Shown here piece after piece: positions 27,273-34,755 of a stretch of 48,558 bases of DNA. The DNA comes from Phycisphaerales bacterium UBA1161 (GTDB taxonomy: Bacteria > Planctomycetota > Phycisphaerae > Tepidisphaerales > Tepidisphaeraceae). The position numbers were made by a program, and so were the translations under genes. Each line of letters starts with the position of its first letter. The first letter of the stretch is position 1. The notes under the pieces are model-generated. The model saw nothing but the letters and a program-made list of their open reading frames with translations, searched no databases and had not been told where the DNA came from. The stretch spans positions 1-48,558 of the forward strand of contig DBZL01000076.1 of NCBI GenBank assembly GCA_002311745.1, written 5' to 3'.

Positions 27273-28997
27273 ATGGCACTGACCAGCACATTGTTCACGG
27301 GTTTGTCCGGGCTGGACGTCAACCAGACCAAGCTGAACGTGGTGGGCAACAACATCGCCAACGTCAACACCGTGGCGTTCAAATCCAGCCGGGTGCTTTT
27401 CAGCCCGCAGTTTTACGTGACGCAGCAGTCGGGCAGCGCCCCGGACAACAACTTCGGCGGGACCAATCCGAATCAGACGGGCCTGGGCGCTCAGGTCGCC
27501 GCCATTGAAAAGGATTTCACCCCTGGGGCGATCGACTCCACGGGCGTCAATACGGACATGGCGATTGACGGGGCGGGATTTTTCGTCGTGCAATCGGCCA
27601 GCGGCCAGCAATACACGCGTGACGGCGCCTTCACGCTCAACTCCAACAATGATCTGGTGAACTCCGCCGGGTCGTTCGTGCAGGGGTACGGCGCCGACAC
27701 CAACGGAAACGTCGTGACTGGCGCCCTGGAGAACATCAACATTCCGCTGGGCGAAGCCACGGAGGCCAAGTCCACGCAGAACGTGACGCTGCAAGGGAAC
27801 TTGAACTCGTCGGGGGACGTGGCGTCCGGCGCCACCATTCTCACGAGCCAGGCGTTTACCAACGTCGGCGGAACCGCCCCGGCGGCCACCGACAATTTGG
27901 TCGACTTGCGCACGACGGACGCGACGCCGGTGGCGATGTTCACGGCCGGCGACACGCTGACCCTGGCCGGCACGCGCGGATCGCGCCAGCTTCCGTCACA
28001 GTCGCTGACGGTCACGGCCACCACGACCCTCGGCGACCTGGAGAACTTCATCAACGAGTCGCTGGGCATTGATACGACGGTTTCGGAGACGGGGCTTCCG
28101 ACCCCGGGCGCGACGCTGCAGAGCAGCGGCACGACCGGACAGTTCACGATCATCGGCAACAGCGGCACCGCCAACGCTCTGACCTTGGGCTCCGGCGGCA
28201 TCGCCGACTCCAGCGGCACCTCGCCGTTCACCATGGCCGATGGAACCTACACCGATCCGACGACCAGCACGCAGTACACCAGCGGCGCGGTGGGCGAAAG
28301 CACCCACACGACCATCAATGCCTACGATTCCCTGGGCAACGCGATCACCGTGGACATCACCGCGGTGTTGGAGAGCAAGGCGGACAGCGGCGACACCTGG
28401 CGCTTCTACGCGACCTCGCCCAACAACGAGGGCGGCACCGGGCCGGTGGTCGGAAACGGCACGCTGACCTTCGACAGCACCGGCAACCTTAAATCCAGCA
28501 CGGGCACGACGCTGACCATCTCTCGAGCCGGCACCGGCGCCGGCACGCCGGTGGTGATGAAGCTCAATTTCGGCGGCGCCACCTCGTTGGCCAGCAGCAG
28601 CTCGCAACTGCTGATGAGCAACCAGGACGGTTCGCCCATCGGCACGCTGACCAGCTTTTCGGTCGGCGAGGACGGAACCATCACCGGCTCGTTCAGCAAC
28701 GGCCTGACGCGCACCGTGGGACAGGTGGCGCTGGCGACGTTCAACAACCCGCAGGGCCTGATCGACGAGGGCGGCAACGTCTACGCCGCCGGCGCTGGCA
28801 GCGGTGTGGCGCAGATCAGCGCCCCGCAGACCGCCAGCGCCGGGTCCATCCGCGCCGGCGCCTTGGAGGAGAGCAACGTGGACATCTCCAAGGAGTTCAT
28901 CAACCTGATCATCGCCTCCACCGGCTTCAGCGCCTCCAGCCGCGTGATCACCACGAGCAACCAACTCCTGACGGACTTGCTGAATTCACAACGATGA
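27273..28997 (+). CDS. flgE: Flagellar hook protein FlgE
   Basis: The hook subunit, 574 residues. It shows the axial-protein N-terminus (TLFTGLSGLDVNQTKLNVVGNNIANVNT) and C-terminus (EESNVDISKEFINLIIASTGFSASSRVITT then LTDLLNSQR) that form the hook core, with a DGAGFFVVQ motif near residue 95 and a long Thr/Ser/Gly-rich surface domain between. It is longer than E. coli FlgE (402), and the extra length is in the exposed middle. Its stop codon overlaps a potential 40-codon frame at 28994. Confidence 0.95.
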   Translation: MALTSTLFTGLSGLDVNQTKLNVVGNNIANVNTVAFKSSRVLFSPQFYVTQQSGSAPDNNFGGTNPNQTGLGAQVAAIEKDFTPGAIDSTGVNTDMAIDGAGFFVVQSASGQQYTRDGAFTLNSNNDLVNSAGSFVQGYGADTNGNVVTGALENINIPLGEATEAKSTQNVTLQGNLNSSGDVASGATILTSQAFTNVGGTAPAATDNLVDLRTTDATPVAMFTAGDTLTLAGTRGSRQLPSQSLTVTATTTLGDLENFINESLGIDTTVSETGLPTPGATLQSSGTTGQFTIIGNSGTANALTLGSGGIADSSGTSPFTMADGTYTDPTTSTQYTSGAVGESTHTTINAYDSLGNAITVDITAVLESKADSGDTWRFYATSPNNEGGTGPVVGNGTLTFDSTGNLKSSTGTTLTISRAGTGAGTPVVMKLNFGGATSLASSSSQLLMSNQDGSPIGTLTSFSVGEDGTITGSFSNGLTRTVGQVALATFNNPQGLIDEGGNVYAAGAGSGVAQISAPQTASAGSIRAGALEESNVDISKEFINLIIASTGFSASSRVITTSNQLLTDLLNSQR

Positions 28998-29116
28998 ATG
29001 CGTTTGCAGCCATGGCGGTGGAGGATTTGACGGAACATGAGCCCTCGCGGCAGGTGTTTATTCTGCTGTCGCGGGGGCCTTTTAATCTTTGGGGTCCAGG
29101 AAGGGGCGAGCCGTGA
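28994..29116 (+). CDS. Possible 40-aa coupled small ORF between flgE and flbD
   Basis: A 40-codon frame starts with ATG inside the flgE stop (ATGA at 28994-28997) and ends with TGA overlapping the GTG start of flbD (GTGA at 29113-29116). Overlaps of this kind on both sides are typical of translational coupling. Arguing against it: it spans the imperfect terminator-like hairpin at 29041-29083, has no recognised domain, and could be a chance read-through of that element. Only a short peptide starting MNAFAAMAVEDL is encoded. Confidence 0.35.
   Translation: MNAFAAMAVEDLTEHEPSRQVFILLSRGPFNLWGPGRGEP
29041..29083 (+). terminator. Possible terminator or attenuator after flgE
   Basis: GCCCTCGCGGCAG (29041-29053) pairs imperfectly with CTGC-x3-CGCGGGGGC (29063-29078), with one 3-nt bulge, and is followed by CTTTT. 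It may reduce read-through from flgE into flbD and fliL. It lies inside the possible small ORF. Confidence 0.45.
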
Positions 29117-29307
29117 TTGCATTGACGCGATTGAACGGACAGTCGTTTGTGATCAATGCCGACAAGATCCGCTACGTGGAAGCCACGCCGGACACGGTGG
29201 TCTGCTGCGACACCGGCGAGAAGCTGATGGTGAAGGAGACGCTGGCGGAAGTGACCCGGCGGGCGATCGAGTACGCCCGCGTCATCCGCCGGCCCATCAC
29301 CGATTAG
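29113..29307 (+). CDS. flbD: FlbD-family flagellar protein
   Basis: A 64-residue protein with the FlbD fold: ALTRLNGQSFVINADKIRYVEATPDTV then a GEKLMVKET strand and a C-terminal helix (VTRRAIEYARVI). The GTG at 29113 is the right start because it gives the family N-terminus and follows AAGGGGCGAG. FlbD genes usually sit just after flgE and before motA, motB or fliL; here fliL is next and no mot genes intervene. The role is poorly defined, linked to motility operons generally. It is not the sigma-54 regulator FlbD of Caulobacter. Confidence 0.85.
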   Translation: MIALTRLNGQSFVINADKIRYVEATPDTVVCCDTGEKLMVKETLAEVTRRAIEYARVIRRPITD

Positions 29308-29346
29308 GGCAAGGCGGCCGCGGCGGGGGGTTGGACGCCGGGGCCA

Positions 29347-29370
29347 AGCCCCGGATGTGCATCCGGGGCT
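29347..29370. repeat. Perfect palindrome AGCCCCGGAT-GTGC-ATCCGGGGCT
   Basis: A perfect 10-bp stem with a 4-nt loop lies 40 bp after flbD. It has no T run, so it looks more like a dispersed palindromic repeat than a terminator. Only one copy is present in the window. Confidence 0.6.
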
Positions 29371-29472
29371 ACGGCAGGTGATCGAGCCGTCCGTTCTTTG
29401 TGCCGATAGACGTAATGGCCACTACACAGGGTGGCGCGGTTATCGGACGCCAGAAAGGGATGGTTGTCGCCC

Positions 29473-30096
29473 ATGGCAGAGAAAGCGGAAAAAAAGCCGG
29501 AAGCTGGCGGCGGGGCAGAGAAGAAAGACAGCCGGCCGTCTTCGGCCCCCGCGGCGGACGGGGCCGCCGCCGCCAAGGGCGGCGGTATCACCGCCCTGTT
29601 GGGCAAGACGCCGGTTATGCTCGGCGGCGTCATGCTCCTGGAAGCGATCGTCTTGTTCGCCGGCTTCAAATTCCTGGGCTCCAGCCCCAAGAGCGCCAGC
29701 GCCGACCTCACCAGCGAATTGAAAAAGGAAAGCCTGGACGACAAATCCGGCGCCCCCGAGAAGGGCAAGAGCGTCGAAATCCAGCTTCTGGACTCCAAGT
29801 TCCCCAACAAGCTCAGCGGCCGGGCGTTCCTCTACGACGTGGCCATCGCCGTGTCCGTCAAGAGCGAGTCGGCGGAAAAAGTAAAAAAGGCGATTAGCGA
29901 CCACGACTCCTTGATCAAAGATCGCGTGCGGACGATAATCGCCCAGTTGGACCCGGAAAAACTCGGCGGTGGATCGGAGCCGGGTTTGGAAACGCTGCGG
30001 CGGCAGGTCAAGTACCAGTTGGATGAAATCATCGGTGAGGGGATGATCGACGAGGTGCTGGTACCCAAGTGCCTGTCATTCCGGACCGACTACTGA
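29473..30096 (+). CDS. fliL: Flagellar basal-body-associated protein FliL
   Basis: FliL is a single-span membrane protein that surrounds the stator at the basal body. The 207-residue product has an N-terminal Ala/Lys/Gly-rich cytosolic tail, one membrane helix (about 47-65) and the conserved periplasmic domain (KSVEIQLLDSKFPNKLSGRAFLYDVAIAVSV, DRVRTIIAQLDPEKL, VKYQLDEIIGEGMIDEVLVPKCLSFRTDY). Start 29473 is chosen for the MAEKAEKKPE N-terminus; the frame also opens upstream. fliN follows directly without fliM between them. Confidence 0.9.
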   Translation: MAEKAEKKPEAGGGAEKKDSRPSSAPAADGAAAAKGGGITALLGKTPVMLGGVMLLEAIVLFAGFKFLGSSPKSASADLTSELKKESLDDKSGAPEKGKSVEIQLLDSKFPNKLSGRAFLYDVAIAVSVKSESAEKVKKAISDHDSLIKDRVRTIIAQLDPEKLGGGSEPGLETLRRQVKYQLDEIIGEGMIDEVLVPKCLSFRTDY

Positions 30097-30163
30097 GCGG
30101 CGCCAGCGCAGCGGCGAGCCGCGCGGCATGAGGCCGCATTTTTAGAGCCAAGGATGGTGACGC

Positions 30164-30847
30164 ATGGCAGATCAGCCCCCGCCTTCAGGCGCCGACACCC
30201 CGACTAATCCGTCAACCACGCCAGATCCGGCGACTGCGCAGGCGGCTGCGGCGGCAACGCCGCCGGCCACGCCGCCTGCCGCTGATGCGGCCACGCCGGC
30301 GCCCTCGGCCGCGCCCGCACCTGCGGAGACGGCCGCCGCTGCGGCAACTGCCGCCGCGCCCACAGCCCAAACCCCGGCAGCCGCCGCGGAAACGCCGGCG
30401 CCCGCGGGGGAAACGGCAGCCGCCGCGACCGCTGAGTCCTCCGCCCAGCCGGCCGATGCCACGAAGTCCAGCGATGAAGTGCTGTCGGGCGCCCAGTTCG
30501 AGGATGTCTCGGCCGTCGTCGCCGCCGCGCCCCCCACCGATGCCGAGGCGTTCAAGCTCCCCAATTTCCAGCAGGTCATGGCCGATGCGCAGGTGTCCAG
30601 CATCGATCTGCTGCGGGATGTGGAACTGAACGTGAAGATCGAGCTGGGCCGAAGCCGCATGATGGTCGAAGACGTGCTCAAATTGAGCGAGGGGAGCGTG
30701 GTGGAGTTGGACAAACTGGCCGGCGATCCGGTGGACGTGTTCGTGAACGACCGGCTGGTCGCCCGGGGCGAGGTGTTGGTGCTCAACGACAATTTCTGCG
30801 TGCGCGTGAACGAAATCGTCGCGGGAGTCAAGGAGGAGGTGCCGTGA
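30164..30847 (+). CDS. fliN: Flagellar motor switch protein FliN
   Basis: FliN forms the lower C ring and helps switch rotation and dock export substrates. The C-terminal 85 residues are the SpoA/FliN domain ([39 protein letters not shown] then [26 protein letters not shown]). The first 120 residues are an Ala/Pro/Thr-rich extension of unknown purpose, which takes the length to 227 against 137 in E. coli. I looked for a CheC-like FliM middle domain and do not see one. It overlaps fliO by 4 bp. Confidence 0.92.
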   Translation: MADQPPPSGADTPTNPSTTPDPATAQAAAAATPPATPPAADAATPAPSAAPAPAETAAAAATAAAPTAQTPAAAAETPAPAGETAAAATAESSAQPADATKSSDEVLSGAQFEDVSAVVAAAPPTDAEAFKLPNFQQVMADAQVSSIDLLRDVELNVKIELGRSRMMVEDVLKLSEGSVVELDKLAGDPVDVFVNDRLVARGEVLVLNDNFCVRVNEIVAGVKEEVP

Positions 30848-31545
30848 GCGTTGTGCTCCGCCACGCACTTCTGACGGCAGGCGTTTTTTGCGCGATCGCC
30901 GTGCTGCGGGGGCCGGCGCCGGTCTGGGCTGACGATTCTGTGCGACCCGATGCCCTGGCGAATCAGCCGATCCATCGAGACCCCGCCATCCCGGCCGCAG
31001 GGCAGCGCAGTGCCAGCCCGGTGGAATCGCGCGGTTCGGGGTTTGATCCTGTGCGTGTGACCCTGGCCCTGGCCGGCGTGGTGGGCTTGATCCTGATGCT
31101 GCGTCTGGGGATGCGGCGGCTATTCCCCGGCGACATCGCCCTTCGGTCCACGCGAGCCATCCAGGTTCTTTCCCGATGCACGATCTCGCCGCGGCAACAT
31201 CTGCTGCTCATTCGCGTCGGCAAACGTCTAATTGTGGTAGGCGACAGCGGAACGCAACTCAATCCCTTGTGTGAGATCGCCGATGGCAATGAAATCGAAG
31301 CGCTGCTGGCACAGGTTCACGAGGATTCGGCGGCCGCGACGCACCGGTTCGAGCTGTTTTTCGGCAAGGCGCGCAAGGGTTATGAACCGGAGTTGTCCGA
31401 AGCGGAAGCCAAAGTTCCGCCGGCCGATGCAGCGTTCGACCCGACCCACGAATTGATCGACCCGTCCTTAAGCCAAACGCGCAAGGAACTTTCCGGACTG
31501 AGCGAAAAAGTCCGCGACCTGGCGCGCCAAATGGGCCGCGCCTGA
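30844..31545 (+). CDS. fliO: Flagellar export assembly protein FliO
   Basis: FliO helps assemble the FliP pore of the export gate. The 233-residue product starts at GTG 30844 (GTGA overlap with fliN), has a signal-like N-terminus (about residues 1-29), a membrane helix (about 71-90) and then the conserved cytosolic domain ([30 protein letters not shown] and a TQLNPLCEI end). The C-terminal extension to residue 233 is longer than most and ends in an amphipathic helix. The call relies on the domain and on the position between fliN and fliP. Confidence 0.85.
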   Translation: MSVVLRHALLTAGVFCAIAVLRGPAPVWADDSVRPDALANQPIHRDPAIPAAGQRSASPVESRGSGFDPVRVTLALAGVVGLILMLRLGMRRLFPGDIALRSTRAIQVLSRCTISPRQHLLLIRVGKRLIVVGDSGTQLNPLCEIADGNEIEALLAQVHEDSAAATHRFELFFGKARKGYEPELSEAEAKVPPADAAFDPTHELIDPSLSQTRKELSGLSEKVRDLARQMGRA

Positions 31546-31624
31546 TCGCGCACTTCCCGCGCGTTGGGCGTTCACAAAATTCATAAGAAATCTTGACGAT
31601 GCGCTACCACTAACGCGTTTTGCG

Positions 31625-31633
31625 TGATATAAA
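31625..31633 (+). promoter_or_regulatory. Possible extended -10 element before fliP
   Basis: TGATATAAA lies 42 bp before the fliP start in a 129-bp gap and fits an extended -10 (TGnTATAAT-like). No good -35 is at 17 bp; a TTGACG at 31593-31598 is too far. It may be an internal promoter in the operon. Confidence 0.3.
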
Positions 31634-31674
31634 CGGCGGGTCGATTGGGACGCTCGAAGAGAAAGGATGCTCTC

Positions 31675-32481
31675 GTGAGTCCGGTGGTTCGGGGCATTGT
31701 CGCGTTTTCACTTCTTCTATGGATGAGCGGTTCATGGGCGCGCGGCGATGAGCTTGCGCCGTCCGGAGCCGGCGCCGGTCCGGCGGCGGCCGTCGACAAT
31801 TCCTTGGTCCGCCAATTGCCCGACCTGGCCAAACGCGAAAACTTCTCATCCGCCATGCAGATCATCGTTCTGCTGACGGTGCTTTCGCTGGCGCCGGCGA
31901 TTCTGCTGATGATGACCAGCTTCACACGCATCGTGATCGTGCTGTCACTGATGCGCCAGGCGCTGGGGACGCAGCAGCTTCCGCCCAATCAGGTGCTGAT
32001 CGGGCTTGCGCTGTTCATGACGTTTCTGGTGATGGGCCCGACGTGGCAGCGGATGAACAGCCAGGCCCTGCAGCCGTATCTCAACGGCCAACTCAGCCAG
32101 GGCGCGGCCCTGGAGGCGGCGCAGGCGCCGGTGCGGCAGTTCATGATTGCCCAGATCGAGCGCAGCCACAACGAGGCGGACGTGGACCTGTTCACGCAAT
32201 TCGCCCATCGTCCGCCCGCGGCCCAGTGGGGCGACGTCGGCACCATGACGCTGGTCCCCGCCTTCATGCTCAGCGAGCTGAAGACCGCGTTTCTCATGGG
32301 ATTCAAGGTCTATTTGCCGTTTGTCATCATCGACATGGTGATCTCCTGCGTGTTGGTGAGCATGGGCATGATGATGTTGCCGCCGGTGCTCATTTCGCTG
32401 CCATTCAAGCTGCTGCTGTTCGTGCTGGTGGATGGCTGGCGATTGATCACCGGAAGTTTGATGAGTAGTTTTGTCAGTTGA
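31675..32481 (+). CDS. fliP: Flagellar export gate pore protein FliP
   Basis: FliP is the main pore-forming subunit of the export gate. The 268-residue product has a cleavable signal peptide (about residues 1-23), the family signature QIIVLLTVLSLAPAILLMMTSFTRIVIVLSLMRQALGTQQLPPNQVLIGLALFMT in part, and the C-terminal helices (MGFKVYLPFVIIDMVISCVLVSMGMMMLPPVLISLPFKLLLFVLVDGW). The GTG at 31675 is preferred over a TTG at 31645 because GAAAGGA (31661-31667) precedes it and it gives a clean signal peptide. Neighbours fliO and fliQ agree. Confidence 0.95.
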   Translation: MSPVVRGIVAFSLLLWMSGSWARGDELAPSGAGAGPAAAVDNSLVRQLPDLAKRENFSSAMQIIVLLTVLSLAPAILLMMTSFTRIVIVLSLMRQALGTQQLPPNQVLIGLALFMTFLVMGPTWQRMNSQALQPYLNGQLSQGAALEAAQAPVRQFMIAQIERSHNEADVDLFTQFAHRPPAAQWGDVGTMTLVPAFMLSELKTAFLMGFKVYLPFVIIDMVISCVLVSMGMMMLPPVLISLPFKLLLFVLVDGWRLITGSLMSSFVS

Positions 32482-32561
32482 TCGCCGATGCAAAGACCTG
32501 GCGAGAAAGCGGCTCATGGATGGGCCGTCACCGGCGAACGACACTCATGGAAGGGTGTGAC

Positions 32562-32825
32562 ATGTCCTTGGAACAGGCTTCCCAACTGATCCGAAGTACG
32601 CTGGTGCTGGCGCTGCTCATTTCTGCGCCGATGCTGGTGTGCGGCCTGATCGTCGGGATCGTGATCTCGTTGCTTCAGGCCGTCACGCAAATCCAGGAAC
32701 AAACCCTGTCCTTTATCCCGAAGATCATCGCGATGGTGGTCGCGGCCATCGTGCTGATGCCCTGGATGGGCCACCGGCTCATGCTCTACGCGGCCGAGAT
32801 GTTCGTCAGTGGCCAGGTGAGGTAA
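32562..32825 (+). CDS. fliQ: Flagellar export gate protein FliQ
   Basis: A small two-helix gate subunit, 87 residues, with the complete family pattern MSLEQASQLIRSTLVLALL and ISLLQAVTQIQEQTLSFIPKI. The ATG at 32562 with GGAAGGGTG upstream gives the conserved length; the frame remains open for 84 bp further upstream but that part is not FliQ-like. fliR begins eight bases after the stop codon. Confidence 0.95.
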   Translation: MSLEQASQLIRSTLVLALLISAPMLVCGLIVGIVISLLQAVTQIQEQTLSFIPKIIAMVVAAIVLMPWMGHRLMLYAAEMFVSGQVR

Positions 32826-32832
32826 TCCGCGG

Positions 32833-33603
32833 GTGCTGTCGCAAAATGCGCTGAATCTCGTGGGCGTCTACGTCCTGATCCTGTTCCGCGTGGCGGGGAT
32901 GATGATCTTTGCGCCGCTGCTGGGCAGCGTGCGGATTCCGCGGCGGGTGCGGGGGCTGATCGCCGTTGTTTTGGCCGCGGCCATGGCGCCGGGCGTCACA
33001 CCGCGGGTGCAGCTCCCGCCAACGGCCTGGGAGCTGGCGGTCGCCATCGGCGGCGAGATCGTCTTCGGCCTGGCCATGGGCCTGATCCTGAGCATGATCT
33101 TCGTGGCCGCCCAGTGGGCCGGGGAAATCATCGGTCAGCAGATGGGCCTGAACCTGGGCGAAACGTTCGATCCGCAATTCGGCGCCCACGGCTCCATGAT
33201 CGGTGACCTGTATTACTTTTTGGCGTTGATAGTGTTCATCTCCATCGACGGCCATCGGGCGATGATCCGCGGCGTGTATGACAGCTTCAACGTGCTGCCG
33301 CTGCTGTCGGTGGGCATGAGTCAGCCGCTCTTGGGCATGCTGGTGGGGCTGTTCCAGGCGGCCACGATGCTGGCGATGCAGTTGGCCGCGCCGCTTTTGG
33401 TCACCATGCTGATCGTCGATTTGATCCTGGGATTCATCGGAAAAACGGTGCCGCAACTCAACATCCTCAGCGCTGGAATCTCCCTGCGATCGCTGATCGG
33501 GAATTTTGTCCTGATCGCGGGTCTGAGCCTGACCAGCACGGTGATCCGCGATGCGTTGCTGCGCGCGATGAAAACGGTTTACGCGGGCTACGCCCTGCAC
33601 TGA
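32833..33603 (+). CDS. fliR: Flagellar export gate protein FliR
   Basis: FliR caps the FliP-FliQ spiral in the export gate. The 256-residue product has at least six hydrophobic helices and the conserved segments RVAGMMIFAPLLGSVRIPRRVRG, QMGLNLGETFDPQFG and PQLNILSAGISLRSLIG. It starts at GTG 32833. The length is normal. fliR is separate from flhB here, not fused as in some clostridia. Confidence 0.95.
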   Translation: MLSQNALNLVGVYVLILFRVAGMMIFAPLLGSVRIPRRVRGLIAVVLAAAMAPGVTPRVQLPPTAWELAVAIGGEIVFGLAMGLILSMIFVAAQWAGEIIGQQMGLNLGETFDPQFGAHGSMIGDLYYFLALIVFISIDGHRAMIRGVYDSFNVLPLLSVGMSQPLLGMLVGLFQAATMLAMQLAAPLLVTMLIVDLILGFIGKTVPQLNILSAGISLRSLIGNFVLIAGLSLTSTVIRDALLRAMKTVYAGYALH

Positions 33604-33656
33604 ATGGGAGCGACACGCCGCTGGTGTCGCCGGGCTGAAGATCGGGAAGGCAGTTC

Positions 33657-34745
33657 ATGGCGGAAGAATCAATGGCCGACAAAACCGAAGCCCCGACGGC
33701 GCGGCGCCGCCAGGAAGCCCGCGAGCAGGGTCAGGTCGCCCGCAGCCCGGACCTGACCGCGGCCGTGCTGCTCTTGGGCGGGCTGCTGTTGCTGAGGTGG
33801 TTCGGCATGGGGGTCGTCGCGGCCTTGCACAGCGTCGTGGCGGAAAACCTCGCGGCCCCCGCCCTGGCGGACACCAATTCCGGGCGCATCGGGGCCCAAA
33901 TCCTGCATTCCGTTCTGCTGGCCGGCGTGGGTATGGCGCCGCTCTTGGGCGGGATGGTCCTGATCATCATCGCCGTCAACGTCGCCCAGGTCGGGTTCAA
34001 CATCAACGGCGCGCGGCTGGCGCCCAACCTCGCGGCCCTCAATCCCTTCCGCGGGCTGAACCGCATCCTCGGCCCTCGCCAGGGCGGCATGCAGTTGCTC
34101 ATGAACCTGCTCAAGGTGGTGCTGGTGGGGCTGATCGCGTACTCGGCGGTGAACGATCGACTAGGGCAGATCGTGTCCGTTCAGCAGTATTCCTTTTTGC
34201 AGATTTTCGGCATCGGCTGCGACATCGTCTTTGCCATCGGCCTGCGCGTGGGCGTTTTGCTTTTGGTGCTGGCGATCATCGATTACGTGCACCAGCGATT
34301 CCGGCACGAAAAGCAGCTCAAAATGACCAAGCAGGAAGTGAAGGACGAGATGCGGCGGATGGAGGGCGATCCGCTGATCAAGCAGCGCCGCCGCCAGATC
34401 GCCGTCCAGCGGGCGATGCAGAAGCTCAAGAAAGACATTCCCAAGGCGGACGTGGTGGTCACCAACCCCACGCACTACGCGGTGGCTTTGAAATACGACG
34501 AGGAAACGATGCACGCGCCCAGGGTGGTGGCCAAGGGCGTCGACTTCATGGCCCAGCGGATTCGCCAGCTCGCCGTCGAGGCCGGCGTGCCCATCGTGGA
34601 GCGCGCGCCCCTGGCGCGGGCGATGTACCGCATGGTCGAGGTCGGCCAGGAGATTCCCGAGGAGTTTTACGCCGCGGTAGCGGAAATTTTGGCGTACGTG
34701 TACGAGCTGACCGGCAAAACGGTGAGCCGTGCGGTTGCCGTATAG
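33657..34745 (+). CDS. flhB: Flagellar export switch protein FlhB
   Basis: FlhB selects export substrates by self-cleavage. The 362-residue product starts with DKTEAPTARRRQEAREQGQVARS, has four membrane helices (about 36-55, 88-112, 145-165, 188-210) and a cytosolic domain with the autocleavage motif NPTH at 270-273, preceded by KADVVVT and followed by YAVALKY. Cleavage is expected between N270 and P271. The stop is 10 bp before flhA. Confidence 0.96.
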   Translation: MAEESMADKTEAPTARRRQEAREQGQVARSPDLTAAVLLLGGLLLLRWFGMGVVAALHSVVAENLAAPALADTNSGRIGAQILHSVLLAGVGMAPLLGGMVLIIIAVNVAQVGFNINGARLAPNLAALNPFRGLNRILGPRQGGMQLLMNLLKVVLVGLIAYSAVNDRLGQIVSVQQYSFLQIFGIGCDIVFAIGLRVGVLLLVLAIIDYVHQRFRHEKQLKMTKQEVKDEMRRMEGDPLIKQRRRQIAVQRAMQKLKKDIPKADVVVTNPTHYAVALKYDEETMHAPRVVAKGVDFMAQRIRQLAVEAGVPIVERAPLARAMYRMVEVGQEIPEEFYAAVAEILAYVYELTGKTVSRAVAV

Positions 34746-34755
34746 GCCCAGATCA

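Noticed and set aside
30164..30520. FliM-like domain hidden in the long N-terminus of FliN
   Set aside because: The stretch is low-complexity Ala/Pro/Thr sequence with no GGxG or CheC-like pattern.
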